Shown in pieces: positions 25,377 through 37,324 of a stretch of 64,000 bases of DNA (the first letter of the stretch is position 1; every line of letters begins with the position of its first letter). The position numbers and the translations under genes are program-made. The stretch covers positions 1,550,001 through 1,614,000 of the forward strand of contig JBHGNT010000002.1 in NCBI GenBank assembly GCA_043228905.1, given 5' to 3'. The notes under the pieces are model-generated. The model was not told the DNA's origin, did no database searches, and saw only the letters and a list, made by a program, of their open reading frames with translations. Source of the DNA: Azolla caroliniana. Taxonomy: Eukaryota > Polypodiophyta.

Positions 25377-25605
25377 CTAAAAGGGGAGAGACTGAGAGAG
25401 CGTAGATGGATGTACCTTAGTCGGTAGTGTTGCTTGGGGAAACCATAAGGTTGTGCATTCTAATGCAATGCCAACATTCCATAATGCCATCCAATGAATG
25501 AAGTAAGAAAATTGTGTATTGGTCAACAAACGAGCCTTGAACCCAAAGCTTAATATCAATCCTCTACCAACTTACCACTAAGGTAAGCTAATTACCCAAA
25601 TAGAT
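25377..25605 (-). mobile_element. Candidate tRNA-derived SINE
   Basis: On the minus strand a box-A-like TTACCTTAGTGGTAAG (25586-25571) is followed after about 30 bp by a box-B-like GGGTTCAAGGCTC (25543-25531). This is the spacing of an RNA polymerase III promoter in plant SINEs. The body ends in a pyrimidine-rich tract and TTTT near 25378. No target-site duplication could be identified, so this is a tentative call. Confidence 0.4.
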
Positions 25606-26281
25606 TTATACATAAAGAGTCTATGTGTTGTTAATGTCGTTCACGAGATCAACAAATGATTTACAATACAAGGTTAAGCCCATGGCGCGGATTTGATTCG
25701 GGTTAATTGAAAACTTATGGCTTTGAATGTTGCAAGATTAATTCTAGTTGAGTAGAGGGCTTAGCCACATCATTTGTGTAAGTTGTCCCATAGGTCGAAG
25801 TATAAATCATATATATGTTCCCAAGTTTTATGAGTTTAATGTGTTGTATAATCAATGATGAATAACATGGGCAAATGGTTAGATACCATGCAATCATTAA
25901 TTTGATGCATCAATGCAACATGTAATTTGGGGGGAACACGAATGCACCAAACACACACATATACACATGTATTTATAGAGTGGGATCTTGATGTATAATT
26001 TGAGGGAGTATAAAGCATGCAATTAATGACCATGCTATTACTTATTGTAATTTACGAAGTCTATAATGGAATGAGGTTAATGTTTTGTCATCCTTCTAGT
26101 TATGTTGCATGATAATGAATGTGAATGCATGCATGGAAATATCCCAAACTCAATCTAGGGAGTTCCATTCCATCATGTTTTGGGGAGATAAAAACAAGAT
26201 GCTCAATAAGAGGTGATTGTTGTTCAATGCCCGTGCGTTAGAGTCTAACTAGTTAATAAAGTAAAACATAATGAATTATAT

Positions 26282-26523
26282 GTTGGTATAAAAAGCCGAC
26301 TCCTTCCACCTTGTACCCTAGTGTGAACGCGTCTTGAAGTTAGGGATTGAGTATGTAAGCTCAACCCTAACATTGTAACTATAATGATCTTGAATATTGA
26401 GTCTTGTAGAGAGAGAGTTACAAAATAACGAGAACCTCCATTGAAGCTCCATATGTGTGTGTGGATCTACTATTTTCTTCCTTGTTGCATATATGTGTTT
26501 TTGTTGTGCACATAACCTACAGG
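26282..26523 (+). repeat. Possible solo LTR
   Basis: Starts TGTTGGTATAAAAAG (a TATA-type box), runs through GA-rich and TG-rich stretches typical of R/U5 regions, and ends ACCTACA. No partner LTR, primer-binding site or target duplication was found. Confidence 0.25.
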
Positions 26524-27775
26524 TCCTCACATCCTTCCGCATACATATCAAACGCCATAACCTTCATTATAGACCAAATAAAGGGAAGAGGGATGCCAGA
26601 TCACCCAACCACCCACTCCTTAGAGATGACATGAGACATACCCGAACCTCCTTGATGTCCCATAATACCATCGAGGGTTGATGTGAGTTTGTACATTGAG
26701 TTTTGCAAGGATTGCACGTGCATAGCTAACAAGAGCCATAGCCACATTGACATAGTCTCGACATAAGTTAAGTCTCCTTTAAAACAAGGTAGCTAGCATT
26801 GTTATCTATGTAGAAACCCTAGTGTGTTCACACTTGAGCACTCAAGTGTTAACATGTTTAATGGTTAACTCACACCTTATAATTACTTATTACAATTCAT
26901 ACTCTTATTCCACACGACACAAACACCCATTGAAACGGGGATTTTGACACTCTACTAATAGAATCCCACACGATAGATGTAAATTTCCAGATAGTCCTTG
27001 CCAATGGAGTACTGATCAAGCAATGTCGACTATGTGCCTTCTCTCTCTCTCTTTGTTTGAATTGGAGAACTGGACAATATTGATAGAGGGATGTTAACTA
27101 CGTTCATTCTCTGTCTCTCTCAGCAACACATACAATTATAATATTTGCATTGTATGATCATCAAGGAGAGCCCAAAAATCTACAAATCCACCTACTAAGT
27201 TGTTGTTGGGTATCAGTCCCAAAAGTCGTAAGTTTTTAGAAATTGATGAGAACACATGCACCCTCTGTCTCTACACGAGAAGAACTTGCTACTGGACTGT
27301 CGAGGAAACACGAGGGTGTCTGTTGTACATAGGGGATAAATTTTGGAAACAGTTAGTGGTAAATTGGTAAATATCCAAAAATGTACATCCAGCCACATCA
27401 GGGAGGGGTGCCATATCAGCATATACATATATATACATACATGTGTACATGTGTACATATATACATATATACATGTGTACATATATACATTATCATATAG
27501 GGCCTTAAATGGATGTTTTTATAAATAAAAAGAGGAGCCTATTTTTGTTTCTAACCCTCGTTTGAAAAACAAGAGAAAAAAGGAGCCTTCAAATAAATGA
27601 AAGAAATAAAACCAAATAAATATTAGAAATGAATTAAAACGAATGAAATATGTATAACTGAACAAACCAAGAAATAAATAATAAATAAATAAATGAATGA
27701 ATAATGCAATGAATAAACAAAATAAAAAATAATGCATGAATGAACAAATAAACAAACAAACAAAAAAGAAAACGG

Positions 27776-27907
<132 letters not shown>

Positions 27908-27959
27908 TTGATATTTTCGATAAGCCCTAAAGCGATGGTTTTTGGTGGTTTATGAGTTT

Positions 27960-28166
27960 CTTGAAGAAGAAGAAGAAGAAGAAGAAGAAGAAACAGAAGG
28001 AGAAACGGAACAGAAGGAGACTGCAGGGAAGGAACAGGAAGAAGAAGAAGAAGCACTGAAACAGACTCTGCAGGGAAGGAACAGGAACAGGAACAGGAAA
28101 AGGAAAGAGAAGAGAAGAAAAAGAGAAAGAGAAAGAGAAAGAGAAAGAGAAAGAGAAAGAGAAAGC
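27960..28166 (+). repeat. Purine-only repeats in the Alba 5' leader
   Basis: A (GAA)n run (27963-27991), a second GAA patch near 28039, an AGGAAC run, and an AGAAAG run (28122-28164) lead directly into the ATG at 28168. The plus strand is almost entirely purine over about 200 bp. Confidence 0.85.
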
Positions 28167-28167
28167 T

Positions 28168-31100
28168 ATGGAGCGTTATCATCGCGTGAACAAGCCACGT
28201 TCAGAAGCTCCCATCAAGCAAAACGAAGTTCGCATCACTACGCAGGGATTGATGCGCAACTACATTTCTTACTCCTTGACGCTTCTTCAGGTACTCTCTT
28301 CTCTTCTCTACAACTCTTCTCATCTGATCCCTTTTGGAAAATCTCTTGCATCTTTCTTGGTCATGGATGGATCATCACACACATACTTACTTTCCAATCA
28401 ATTTTCCTGCTTTTCCCGTCTCCTTCCTCTTCCTCTATCTCTAAAGTTTTCAATCATCCGTTCTGTCCATTCTTCTTCCAATAATCGATTGTAATGCTTT
28501 TTCCATACGTGCATCTTCTCTCTTTCTCCATATCCTGCTCGAGTTTATATCATCATCGCGAAGAGGTCACATTATTATTGTTATTCCTTTTTTTTTTTTT
28601 AATCTGGTTAACTCTCGCTCAAATCAATGTCCAATCTTTTTGGACGTTTTCCGATTTATTTCTACACTGTATAGGTTCCTCTATTGCAAGAGATAACCAG
28701 GTTCTTTCTTATACTGCTCGAGTTTATATCATCATCGCGAAGAGTGCACATTATTATTGTTATTCTTTTTTTTATCTGGTTAACTCTTGCTCAAATCAAT
28801 GTCCAATCTTTTTGGACGTTTTCCGATTTATTTCTACAGTGTATAGGTTCCTCTATTGCAAGAGATAACCAGGTTCTTTCTTTTCGGTTCTTCTTTCTCA
28901 TTCAACGTCAACCTCTTCTTTCTTTGTCTTCAAGGTTTCAGCTTGCAGATGCACGCACCCTTTCTTTCTTGTTGATCCTTCTTTCTCGTACAATTAAAAC
29001 CTCCTTTTTTTCTGGATTTCCTTCCCGATTTATGACACGTTCCATAAAAATCAACTCCATTTCGCCTGGTTGGTTCTTCTTGGTCATACAGTGATAATAT
29101 TTTCCATCTGCATTACTGTTTTTGTCTATGCGTTCTTTCTTTCTTTCATTCTTTGTCTATACTATTTGAATTCTGTAAAACGTAACATTCTTTACGCTTC
29201 TTTTATCTTTCTTTGCAATTATTTCATTTTTATTAGTTTTGTACTATCTTGGTCATGAACTTTCTTTGTGTGTCCATAATGTTTGCGTCTTCCTAGACTT
29301 TACATAGTTTTACATAACAGATGCTTTCTTGGAAATCTTTTTAATTGATTTTTCTTGTCCTGGCTGGTTTCGTCTACCTCAAGTCTTTAGATAACAGATG
29401 TTACAGGATTCGTTTTTTCTTTTGCTTTTTTGGTAGTTCGCTCTATGTCAATAAACATAAACATCTTTCTGCTTTATTTATTCTATTATAATGCTTTATC
29501 TAACATGCCATAGTTTCTTTCTGTCTCATTCTTGATCATACAATGTCAATATTTTTTGTTGATGTTTTCTTTCTCTGTGTATACAGTTCAACTATAGAAT
29601 AAGTTTATAAAACAGACGTGTCATTCTTTCTTGCTTTGATTCAGTATTTTGCAAATGATTAATGTAACTTAAGCAAGCTTTCTTTCTGATTCAGAAAACG
29701 GAAATTGTTTTTTTCTGTGTATTTTTGTTCTTCATCTATCATGTTTGATTTCTTGTATTGCAAGGCTTCACAGAAATTTTGAAACATTTCCCTTTGGTTT
29801 ACTCTAATCAACGCGTTTGCATACAAAATTATTCATTCTCTTTGTTTATTTCTTCTATTCCGAAAATTGACATAAAAGCAGCATCTTTTCTTTCTGGTTT
29901 CCTCTAAAGGGTTTTCTGGCAAATGAATTTTCTCTATATTGTCTGATTTTCTCAGAACTATTCGATTTCCTGCATTGCTAGAGTTTACATAACTGAATCA
30001 GCATTTCTTTCTGGTTCCGCTAGTATTGGAGTTTAAACACTGAAACACGTATTTTTCAGTCACCCCAACACATAACATGAAATACCTGCTATCTCTCTCT
30101 CTCTCTCTCTCTTGTTTTGTGCAATTAGAAGAACAGCTTTTCGATTTTCTCTAACTCCATGCAATGCATACAGAAGCACATTTGTTTTTTATTCAATCCA
30201 TTGCAATATTTAACAATCAGAAGCATCATTTCTGTTTTCATTTCGCATATTGATTGGGATTGCATGCAGAAGCACTATTATCTTTAATGGTTTTCTCTAT
30301 TGCCAGATGCTGTACTCACAATCATCATTTCGATTTGATTTCCTTTATTGAACGAATTTTGATTATACAAGAATTATTGTTTTCATCTGTGGATTTTATT
30401 ATTGGACCATAGATTGTTTGAAAAGCTTTATTTTTTTTCTTTTGGTCTCAGGAAAAGAATGTCTCAGAAATAATTTTGAAAGCCATGGGTAGAGCTATAA
30501 ACAAGACGGTTTTACTGGCTGAAATTTTGAAGGTAACTCAGTTTGAGCTGTCTTTTTCTTCTCTCTCTTTCATATACTTTTTTCCCATCAATGTCGTTTT
30601 ACTGTTTCTTAATGCAGAGGAAAGAGGAAGGGTTGTATCAAGATATTGTTATTAGCTCTGTGGACATAACAGATACATGGGAGCCACTGGAAGAAGGCCT
30701 TTTGCCGTAAGTTTTGAGTTACAAGATTCTCTCTCAAAAGATTTTAACAAAGGTTTTTTTCTTTATTTTAACTTATTGAAGAAATTTTGACATCTTTTGC
30801 TGTGTTCTCTATAGTATTGAAACAGCCAGACATGTTTCCATTATAACTATCACATTATCAAAGAAGGATCTTGATGCCTCCTCAACTGGGTAAGCTGAAT
30901 TATGGATTCATGTTATTTCAAACAATTTGACCAGATGGACGTTTCTGATTTTATCTAAGAGTAAATGCAGATTAATATGCTGGCTACAACCTACAAATCA
31001 GTGCTGATAATGGGAGTGGGATGGGAGTAAACCTAAAAAATATGAACTTATTCTCATCCAAATTAAAGCTTTGAAAATATGAAAAAAAGAAACTGAAACT

Positions 31101-32013
31101 ATATGAAATAATTTTATCCTTTGATTAAAGCTTTTTGATTTAATTGGGTGGCTCATAATAATGGCTGACCAATTGTGCGAGTTTGAAACCTGCAGTCTCT
31201 AGTAGGAAGTGAATTTCTTTTCCATCCGTTTAATGATTGCCATATCTACCACCTCTCCTATTTATGCAAAGCTGAATAGCATCTACAATGATTATTGAAT
31301 GATCACTGTTCACGTTATGCAAAAGTGTATGTATGGCCGAGGGAAATTTTACTGGCATGGATAAGATTGTTAACGGATGCAAAATGGCAGGTACCAGGCT
31401 CCTTTGAATTCGAAGAGGGTGCAAACTGCAGATGATCCAAAGTATGTGAACAATTCAAGTTTTTCCCGTGGCCCACCCCGTGGAAGAGGTCGAGGTGCAC
31501 CTGGCCGTGGCCAATTCAGAGGAGGTGAATATCTAGCTGAAATATGTTCTATGTGATACTTATTTAGTCAGAGAAATAGAAACCAAATTATGATGCTTCT
31601 CATTTAGGTTACCAACCTGGTGGTGGTGGATATTACAATAATGGAGATGATTATTCGTATAATGGAAGAGGAGGCCGAGGTGGTGGCAGAAGTAGGGGTT
31701 ACTATGGAGGTGGAAGAGGCTATTATAATGGGCACAACAGTGGGTATGACAATGGATATTCAAATTCAAATAATGGAAGATATGATGATGGTGGCTACGG
31801 TGGCAATGGGACATCACAAAGGGGCAGAGGTAACATGGAAGATTTTGTTTGCAGTTGCTTCTTTTATTCATAATGGTATGAAATTTCTCCTGAAAAAATG
31901 TGAATGAGGATGTACTTGTTAATGCAAACTATAAATTTCATTGTGTAGGTATGGGCCCGAGTCGGGGTAGAGGTCGAGCAAGGGCCGTGGATGGTCGAAG
32001 CGGAGGCAGATGA
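28168..32013 (+). CDS. ALBA: Alba-domain DNA/RNA-binding protein with C-terminal RGG repeats, 7 exons
   Basis: Long-type plant Alba protein (the ALBA4/5/6 group of Arabidopsis) that binds nucleic acid in nucleus and cytoplasm. Exons: 28168-28290, 30452-30532, 30618-30706, 30815-30889, 31391-31524, 31608-31829 and 31949-32013, giving 262 codons with stop TGA at 32011. The Alba domain spans about residues 15-100: NEVRITTQGLMRNYISY, ILKAMGRAINKTVLLAEIL, DITDTWEPLEEGLLP, then HVSIITITLSKK. From about residue 140 the protein is an RGG/YGG-rich low-complexity tail (GRGRGAPGRGQFRGGY; GGRGGGRSRGYYGGGRG) ending SRGRGRARAVDGRSGGR. All introns are GT/AG. Intron 1 is about 2.2 kb and contains a tandem duplication. 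Family assignment is very secure; the exact paralogue is not determined. Confidence 0.93.
28535..28880 (+). repeat. 179-bp tandem duplication in Alba intron 1
   Basis: The block beginning ctgctcgagtttatatcatc and ending with aagagataaccaggttcttt occurs twice in tandem (gagtttatat at 28541 and at 28720). The copies differ by a few bases and by T-run length. Confidence 0.9.
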
Positions 32014-33086
32014 ATTATCTACCATACTAAAAAAGTTTTTTTTGTGCACAATGAGATTGAAATGTGCAATGCTTTATCAAGTTTCTATATCATAATTGCT
32101 GTGAGTTGTTGCAAGTTTTTGCTTCTCGTGATTATGGACATGCAATACAGCAATTGTGATTCTGTTAGGGGTACGTGTATGATCTATCAAAGATATCCAT
32201 ACACTGCATACACCATCGCGAGTGCCTATCCTTGATGAGGATAATAGGTGGGCACCTTTGTCGATTTAGGGACTGCCTGATAATAGGTGAGGCGTGATGA
32301 ATACTTATAGTTGAGAGTAAATATGTGTTTCCAGGTGCTGAAAAATTGTGAGCGATATCTTGGATTTCTTTTTTGAGAAATTTAAGTTACTTTTATATAT
32401 GATGTCATAGTGGGAGAAGTAAGAAGCTCTCACTGAAAACAAAATCCAAGTGATATAACTTTTATACATCAAAGTGATTTGACGAATGCATATGTTCTTT
32501 TTATATACAATCACGGCCGCCTTTTTATATACCAATAAGAGTGTCCTTATACTTTCTTGAAGAATGTTGAGTACATAAGATTTAGAATGTGAGGGATTTC
32601 TGTTTGTTAGTCATTGTAGATTTATTTGTTGGCGTTTAGTTTTGCTGGATATTTGTTTAGGCATTAAAGCATTCTTTTGATTCTTAATTGCAGTAGAAAT
32701 TTATGCTAAGTGTTAGCTCAGATGCTGAATAAAGTCTGAGGCATGATATTCATAATCTTATTACTTTCTGGAGTTTTGAACTTGACTAAGCCTGTGCTTG
32801 CTTGTGTTTCTGGTTATGGTAATCTTTGGTGCAGTTCTCCAGATTCTTGGCTTAACTGTTTTGTTTTCAATGTACAGATTCCTGAATGAAATTTCGAATA
32901 GAGAATCTCTAGTCTTGGTTGTAATTGATTTCTAAGTTAGATATCAGGATGAGGTAGTCATTCCTTTAATTTTCACTTTTAAATTGCAGTTGAGTGTGTA
33001 GTTGCTAGTTCTTGAGCAACAGCTTCTTTGTATGAATTTTGTTCGATTGCTTCTTGGTTATTGATGTCAATCTTTTGATGACTCTT
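32014..33086. other. Alba 3' flank, no further gene
   Basis: The first part is probably Alba 3' UTR. The rest is AT-rich, with no coding block recognised. Confidence 0.5.
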
Positions 33087-36000
33087 TGTTTCTAATTCTC
33101 TAGAGGTTAATAGTCTGAGTAAATCCTGCGCATCTAGATTCTACACCCTCATACACCCTTTCATCATTGTTTTTGTTTTCAATAAAAGTAGTCTTGGAAA
33201 TCTAATTCCAGTGCCTTGGGAGAATGTTCAACAAAGCTCGATGGGATGTCACATGGACACGTAAACAAAAGGTTCCAATAAAGGATGAAGTTTAGAGTCA
33301 CACAAAAATGAGTAATCTTGAAGTTTTTCTGCTATTGAAAATATTTATCCAATGGAATGCATATTGTCTTTACCATCCATTCCCCCTCAAATGCGCAAAT
33401 CTACATGTGGTAGTCAATGTCAACCTCCTAAATTAAATTAACAAGAAAACTAAGATTTTGTGAATAACATAAACTCACTTACTATTATCTTACACATTCT
33501 CTTTTAGAACATGTTTTTTTATATAGAACAGGTTTGTTATTTTCTTAGAACTATTTAGCGTAAACTCTATTTTTATCTTATTGTTATATTTTTAGTTTCG
33601 ATGAATGGGTAAATATCCCATTTTTTTGTAAACCATTTGTCTTATGGGCCAATTTTGGCCTTAGAAGATGTTAATATATCTTTCTTTCTTTCTTTCTTAG
33701 ATGGTCAAATTGCAATCTCCCATCCAAACCATTGCTTTTATATGGGTTATTGATCTATTGTTTGATGTGAGATTGTCAACCAAAGTGAAACTTTAAATCA
33801 AAGGTAAGGAGCTCAATTAAGCACATCTTGCATGAGGAGTACTAGAAGATTCAATTATGTTCTTCTAGGCCGCTGACAAATCTACCCTCTTGGAGAATGC
33901 TTGGGACCTTCTTTTGGTCCCATGGATAAGGTTCAAGGCCCCTGGTGACATTTGAATATATCGTCACCTAAATAAGCCATGGTGTTGTGTTTTTCTATGT
34001 GAGAGATTCGAAAAGTCTTATCATACTAAAAGAACAAAAATTATGTTTGTCACAAAGTTATAAGAAATCAACATAACTTGACCTTCAAATTAGGTTGGTT
34101 TTCAACATTGAGACATTACATGAGCAAAATGCATGTGCAAGGTAACCATACGTATTAGGTCATTTTAGTCGTTGCAAGCATGGAATACTTGTAATCCCAA
34201 ACTTATCCCTCATATCACATGGGTAGAAAATTACAAGTCTTTACATATAAAGTTATTCGTCAAGTATCCTACACTACTAAATTATTGCCAATCCATGGAG
34301 ATCTCTATTAAAAGGACGTTTTGATTGTTTGGAAAAATGTAGATTTTGGATGTCAAAAGTACTTATGATAATGGATCCTAGAACAAGGAAAGTGTTCTTC
34401 CATGGACACTAAGAACCCACATCACATGATGATGATGATGATGATGATGATGATGGTATGTGAGGGGATTCTAATGGACAAATTAAGACCAATCAATATA
34501 GGGCTCATGGAAGTATATGTGCATGAGAATATGCACATGCATTGTAAATCCAGCCGACATTAGAAAGCTTTTAGATTGATATGTTTCTTTTATTTTGTCG
34601 AAGGATGCATTATTTTGGATTATGTCGTTGCAGGATTGTTCCAGGTTTAAGAACCCTTCTACCCATGATTAATTATAATGCTTCCTGCTCTGTGTTTTCG
34701 TTCTTTTTTGGGGAAAGGGGGATTGTTTTGTTTTGGAATGTGCATGGCTCGCTACTCTTTGAATCTTTAACCCTAGACTGGTTACATACACAGGTATCGA
34801 GACACGTCTTTTGTTTAATATTGGAATGCCATTGATTCATGTAAGGATGGTATTGATTCCACGAATGATATCGATTCATATACATATGATATTGGTTTCT
34901 GGTGCAATATGGATGCATATATATATGCTATTGATTTCTAGAACGACATGGATCCATGTATTGTGATCTCATTTCTGGACTGAATGATATCGGTTCATGT
35001 AATGAATTAAACCTTTGCTCCAAAGATAGAGGTAAGCATGTGTTATTGGAAATAGAAAAGCCCTTTAAGATGAGCTAGAGAGCATGTTTAAACTTGAATA
35101 GAGTGAAAATAGCTAATGATATACTTAAACAAATGAGTACATGGATTTTGAAGATTGAAATAGGAATTGTGAAGATTTTAGGTTATCTAATGATGTATGA
35201 TTGCAGGACATCCTTTGATAACTTAAAATTGAATATGGCAAATCTTTGTCACATCATAACATGGATAATTAGTAAGCGCAGTTAATTATGGGAGGAACAG
35301 GTTGCATTTTAGGACATTTCTTAATTGAGAGAACTTGGAAAAGTTGTGATTGTATATATATATATATATATTATATTAACCTTAGACACTGATTGAGTAC
35401 GTGTAGTTGCTCTTTATATATTATGTGCAATAAATGTTTAATATCAATCACATACATGAACCGCATATGGTTATTGAATATGTGTAGTTGGTCATATAGT
35501 TTGTGCTATGCATGTTTAGTATCGATCGCGAAGAACGATAAAACATGTAATTTATTTGCATCCCATTTGAATTTAGTAAATTATGAATCACAATCCAAAT
35601 TTGGGAATTCTTTAGTAGTTTTAAGATTCAATTTTGTTCTTGTTTGTTTGTGTTTGATGCACAAAGAGGTCTTTGGATATTGAATATTTGGGATTCGTGG
35701 ATGCCAGGTTTCTCTTAACTCCGGAACCTTTGAAATGACTAAGCCCAAGTCAGAGGAAGTGTTAAAGGGAGAAAATAAAGTAAAGAAACCTAGGATTAGG
35801 AAGACTGATGGTGCTACTACAATCGAGGCTGAAAACAATGTTATCGGTAGGGAGGTTCATGGCATTGTGGATGGATCTTTTGATGCAGGGTATCTTCTTA
35901 CAGTTAGAGTTGATGGCTCACCCCTTGTTCTTAGGGGTGTAGTTTTTGAACCAGGATTATTCGTTCCTTTATCAAGCGTGACTGACATTGCTCCTAAAGT

Positions 36001-36418
36001 CAAGATGCTTGCTCACAATGAAAATGTGTTGATTCCATCGCCCAAGCAACCAAATGGGCTTGTTATTTCGCCACATTTATCCTCAAAAGAAGGAGATGAA
36101 CCAAAGGTAGCATCCCAGAATCAAGATTCTTCAGGAATTCCTAATGCTAAAAACAATCTGGGATCTTTCTTAGAAGAAGAGAGAGAAACTCTGAGAGAAG
36201 AGGGTCCTGTCATAGAAGATGATGAAATTAGTATCGAGAAGGAATGTATTGATACAAATGCTATACCTGGGCCTGCCAAAAACTTTATAGTAGCTGATCA
36301 AATGACCATAGAACCTATGCATACAAAGGAACATGGTTGTGAAGGAAACAATCGAAGGGCTGATCAAATGAATATAGAATCTACGCTTAAAAAGGAAATG
36401 GGTTCAGGGGAAAAATCT
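33087..36418 (+). repeat. Left arm of a large inverted duplication
   Basis: The reverse complement of this stretch is found in pieces at 46938-51548. Matching blocks: 33087-33470 with 51548-51021 (including a repeated unit) and on to about 50690; 33704-33751 with 50680-50632; 34988-35893 with 48414-47545; and about 36107-36418 with 47280-46938. The left arm carries the intact AT-hook-like gene start. It has about 1.2 kb (33752-34987) that the right arm lacks, where the right arm has a copia element instead. Confidence 0.9.
34425..34456. repeat. (GAT)n microsatellite
   Basis: About ten ATG/GAT trinucleotide units. Confidence 0.95.
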
Positions 36419-37324
36419 CTAATAGCTGTTGAAATGACCATAAAACATGTGCATAAGAAGGAAATGGAACACGAGGAAAACCATTCCATATCTCATCTAA
36501 TTACCATAAAACCTGTCCATCCGATGGAAATGGAATCCAAAAGGAAGTCTTTAACAGATGATCAAAGTCCTGTAAAACCTAATGCTATGCATCCGAATGA
36601 AATATCGACAAACCTAAACCTAATTGTGCCTGCGGAGAACTCCTTTACAGCTGATCAAATGGCTGCGAAACCTCCAGACGTTCCAAAAAACAATTCTCCA
36701 AGTTTTGTTGATCAAATGGCCTTGGATCCTGAGAAAATCCCTAAAGCAACAGAAGGTGTAATGCTGATTGATTCAAATGGAGAAGAAAATAAAATCCAAG
36801 AGCAGAAAGAAATAGAGACACTTGTGACAATGGGTTCTAGAGATAATGATAGAGGAAATTTATTCAGAACTGAAACAACTTCAGAGGCAACTGAACAAGA
36901 GTTTTTAGATGTTTGGCGTGTGAACCATGGAGACAGATGTTTAGAAGCTAGAGAAAGACAGCTTATGTTGATTGATTCAAATGAAGAAGAAAAGAAGTTC
37001 CAGGAACTTAAAGTAGGGCAGCTTATGGTAATGGGTTGTGGAGATCGCAATAACAATGTCCCAAACTTGGAAGAAAATTCATTTGGAAGAGAGATTCCCA
37101 AGACAGTGGAACAGGAATTTATAGATGTTTGGCAGGTGAACCATAGAGAGAGGTGTCTAGAAGCCAGAGAAAGAGAACTTATGACCGTTGTTGAGGCACA
37201 CCTATGTGGTCTTGGAACAACAGGCGAGGAATACACATGGACAAAGTCGATAACGGATGGCATGGACCTTTCAGGTAATATCTCTGATACCGATGGGCAG
37301 CCAAATGATTCCTTATTCGGATAA
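35735..37324 (+). CDS. AT-hook motif-containing protein relative with internal repeats
   Basis: Single open coding exon of 529 codons. An N-terminal basic segment (KVKKPRIRK, residues 15-23) is a degenerate AT-hook-like patch. Residues 34-91 form the one conserved domain: VIGREVHGIVDGSFDAGYLL, TVRVDGSPLVLRGVVFEPG, then DIAPKVKM. I recognise this block from a small plant group annotated as AT-hook motif-containing proteins (for example Arabidopsis At5g54930/At5g52890). A repeat region follows (about 190-330) with units like ADQMTIEPMHTKEHG and ISHLITIKPVHPMEMES. Near the C-terminus a segment with EQEFxDVWxVNHxxRCLEAR occurs twice (about 389-411 and 453-475). A splice acceptor (atgccag) about 28 bp before the ATG suggests an upstream 5' UTR intron. 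A nuclear DNA-binding role is inference. The N-terminal part is duplicated in inverse orientation near 47000. Confidence 0.78.
   Translation: MTKPKSEEVLKGENKVKKPRIRKTDGATTIEAENNVIGREVHGIVDGSFDAGYLLTVRVDGSPLVLRGVVFEPGLFVPLSSVTDIAPKVKMLAHNENVLIPSPKQPNGLVISPHLSSKEGDEPKVASQNQDSSGIPNAKNNLGSFLEEERETLREEGPVIEDDEISIEKECIDTNAIPGPAKNFIVADQMTIEPMHTKEHGCEGNNRRADQMNIESTLKKEMGSGEKSLIAVEMTIKHVHKKEMEHEENHSISHLITIKPVHPMEMESKRKSLTDDQSPVKPNAMHPNEISTNLNLIVPAENSFTADQMAAKPPDVPKNNSPSFVDQMALDPEKIPKATEGVMLIDSNGEENKIQEQKEIETLVTMGSRDNDRGNLFRTETTSEATEQEFLDVWRVNHGDRCLEARERQLMLIDSNEEEKKFQELKVGQLMVMGCGDRNNNVPNLEENSFGREIPKTVEQEFIDVWQVNHRERCLEARERELMTVVEAHLCGLGTTGEEYTWTKSITDGMDLSGNISDTDGQPNDSLFG

Larger units (their letters stand above)
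21871..27775. other. Gene-poor intergenic stretch
   Basis: No exon with family resemblance was found on either strand. Contents seen: a TACA run near 21966-21996, a GA run at 22889-22921, a candidate tRNA-derived SINE at 25377-25605, an LTR-like sequence around 26282-26523 (TATAAAAAG and a CA end), and an alternating TATACA stretch at 27418-27490. Confidence 0.5.
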
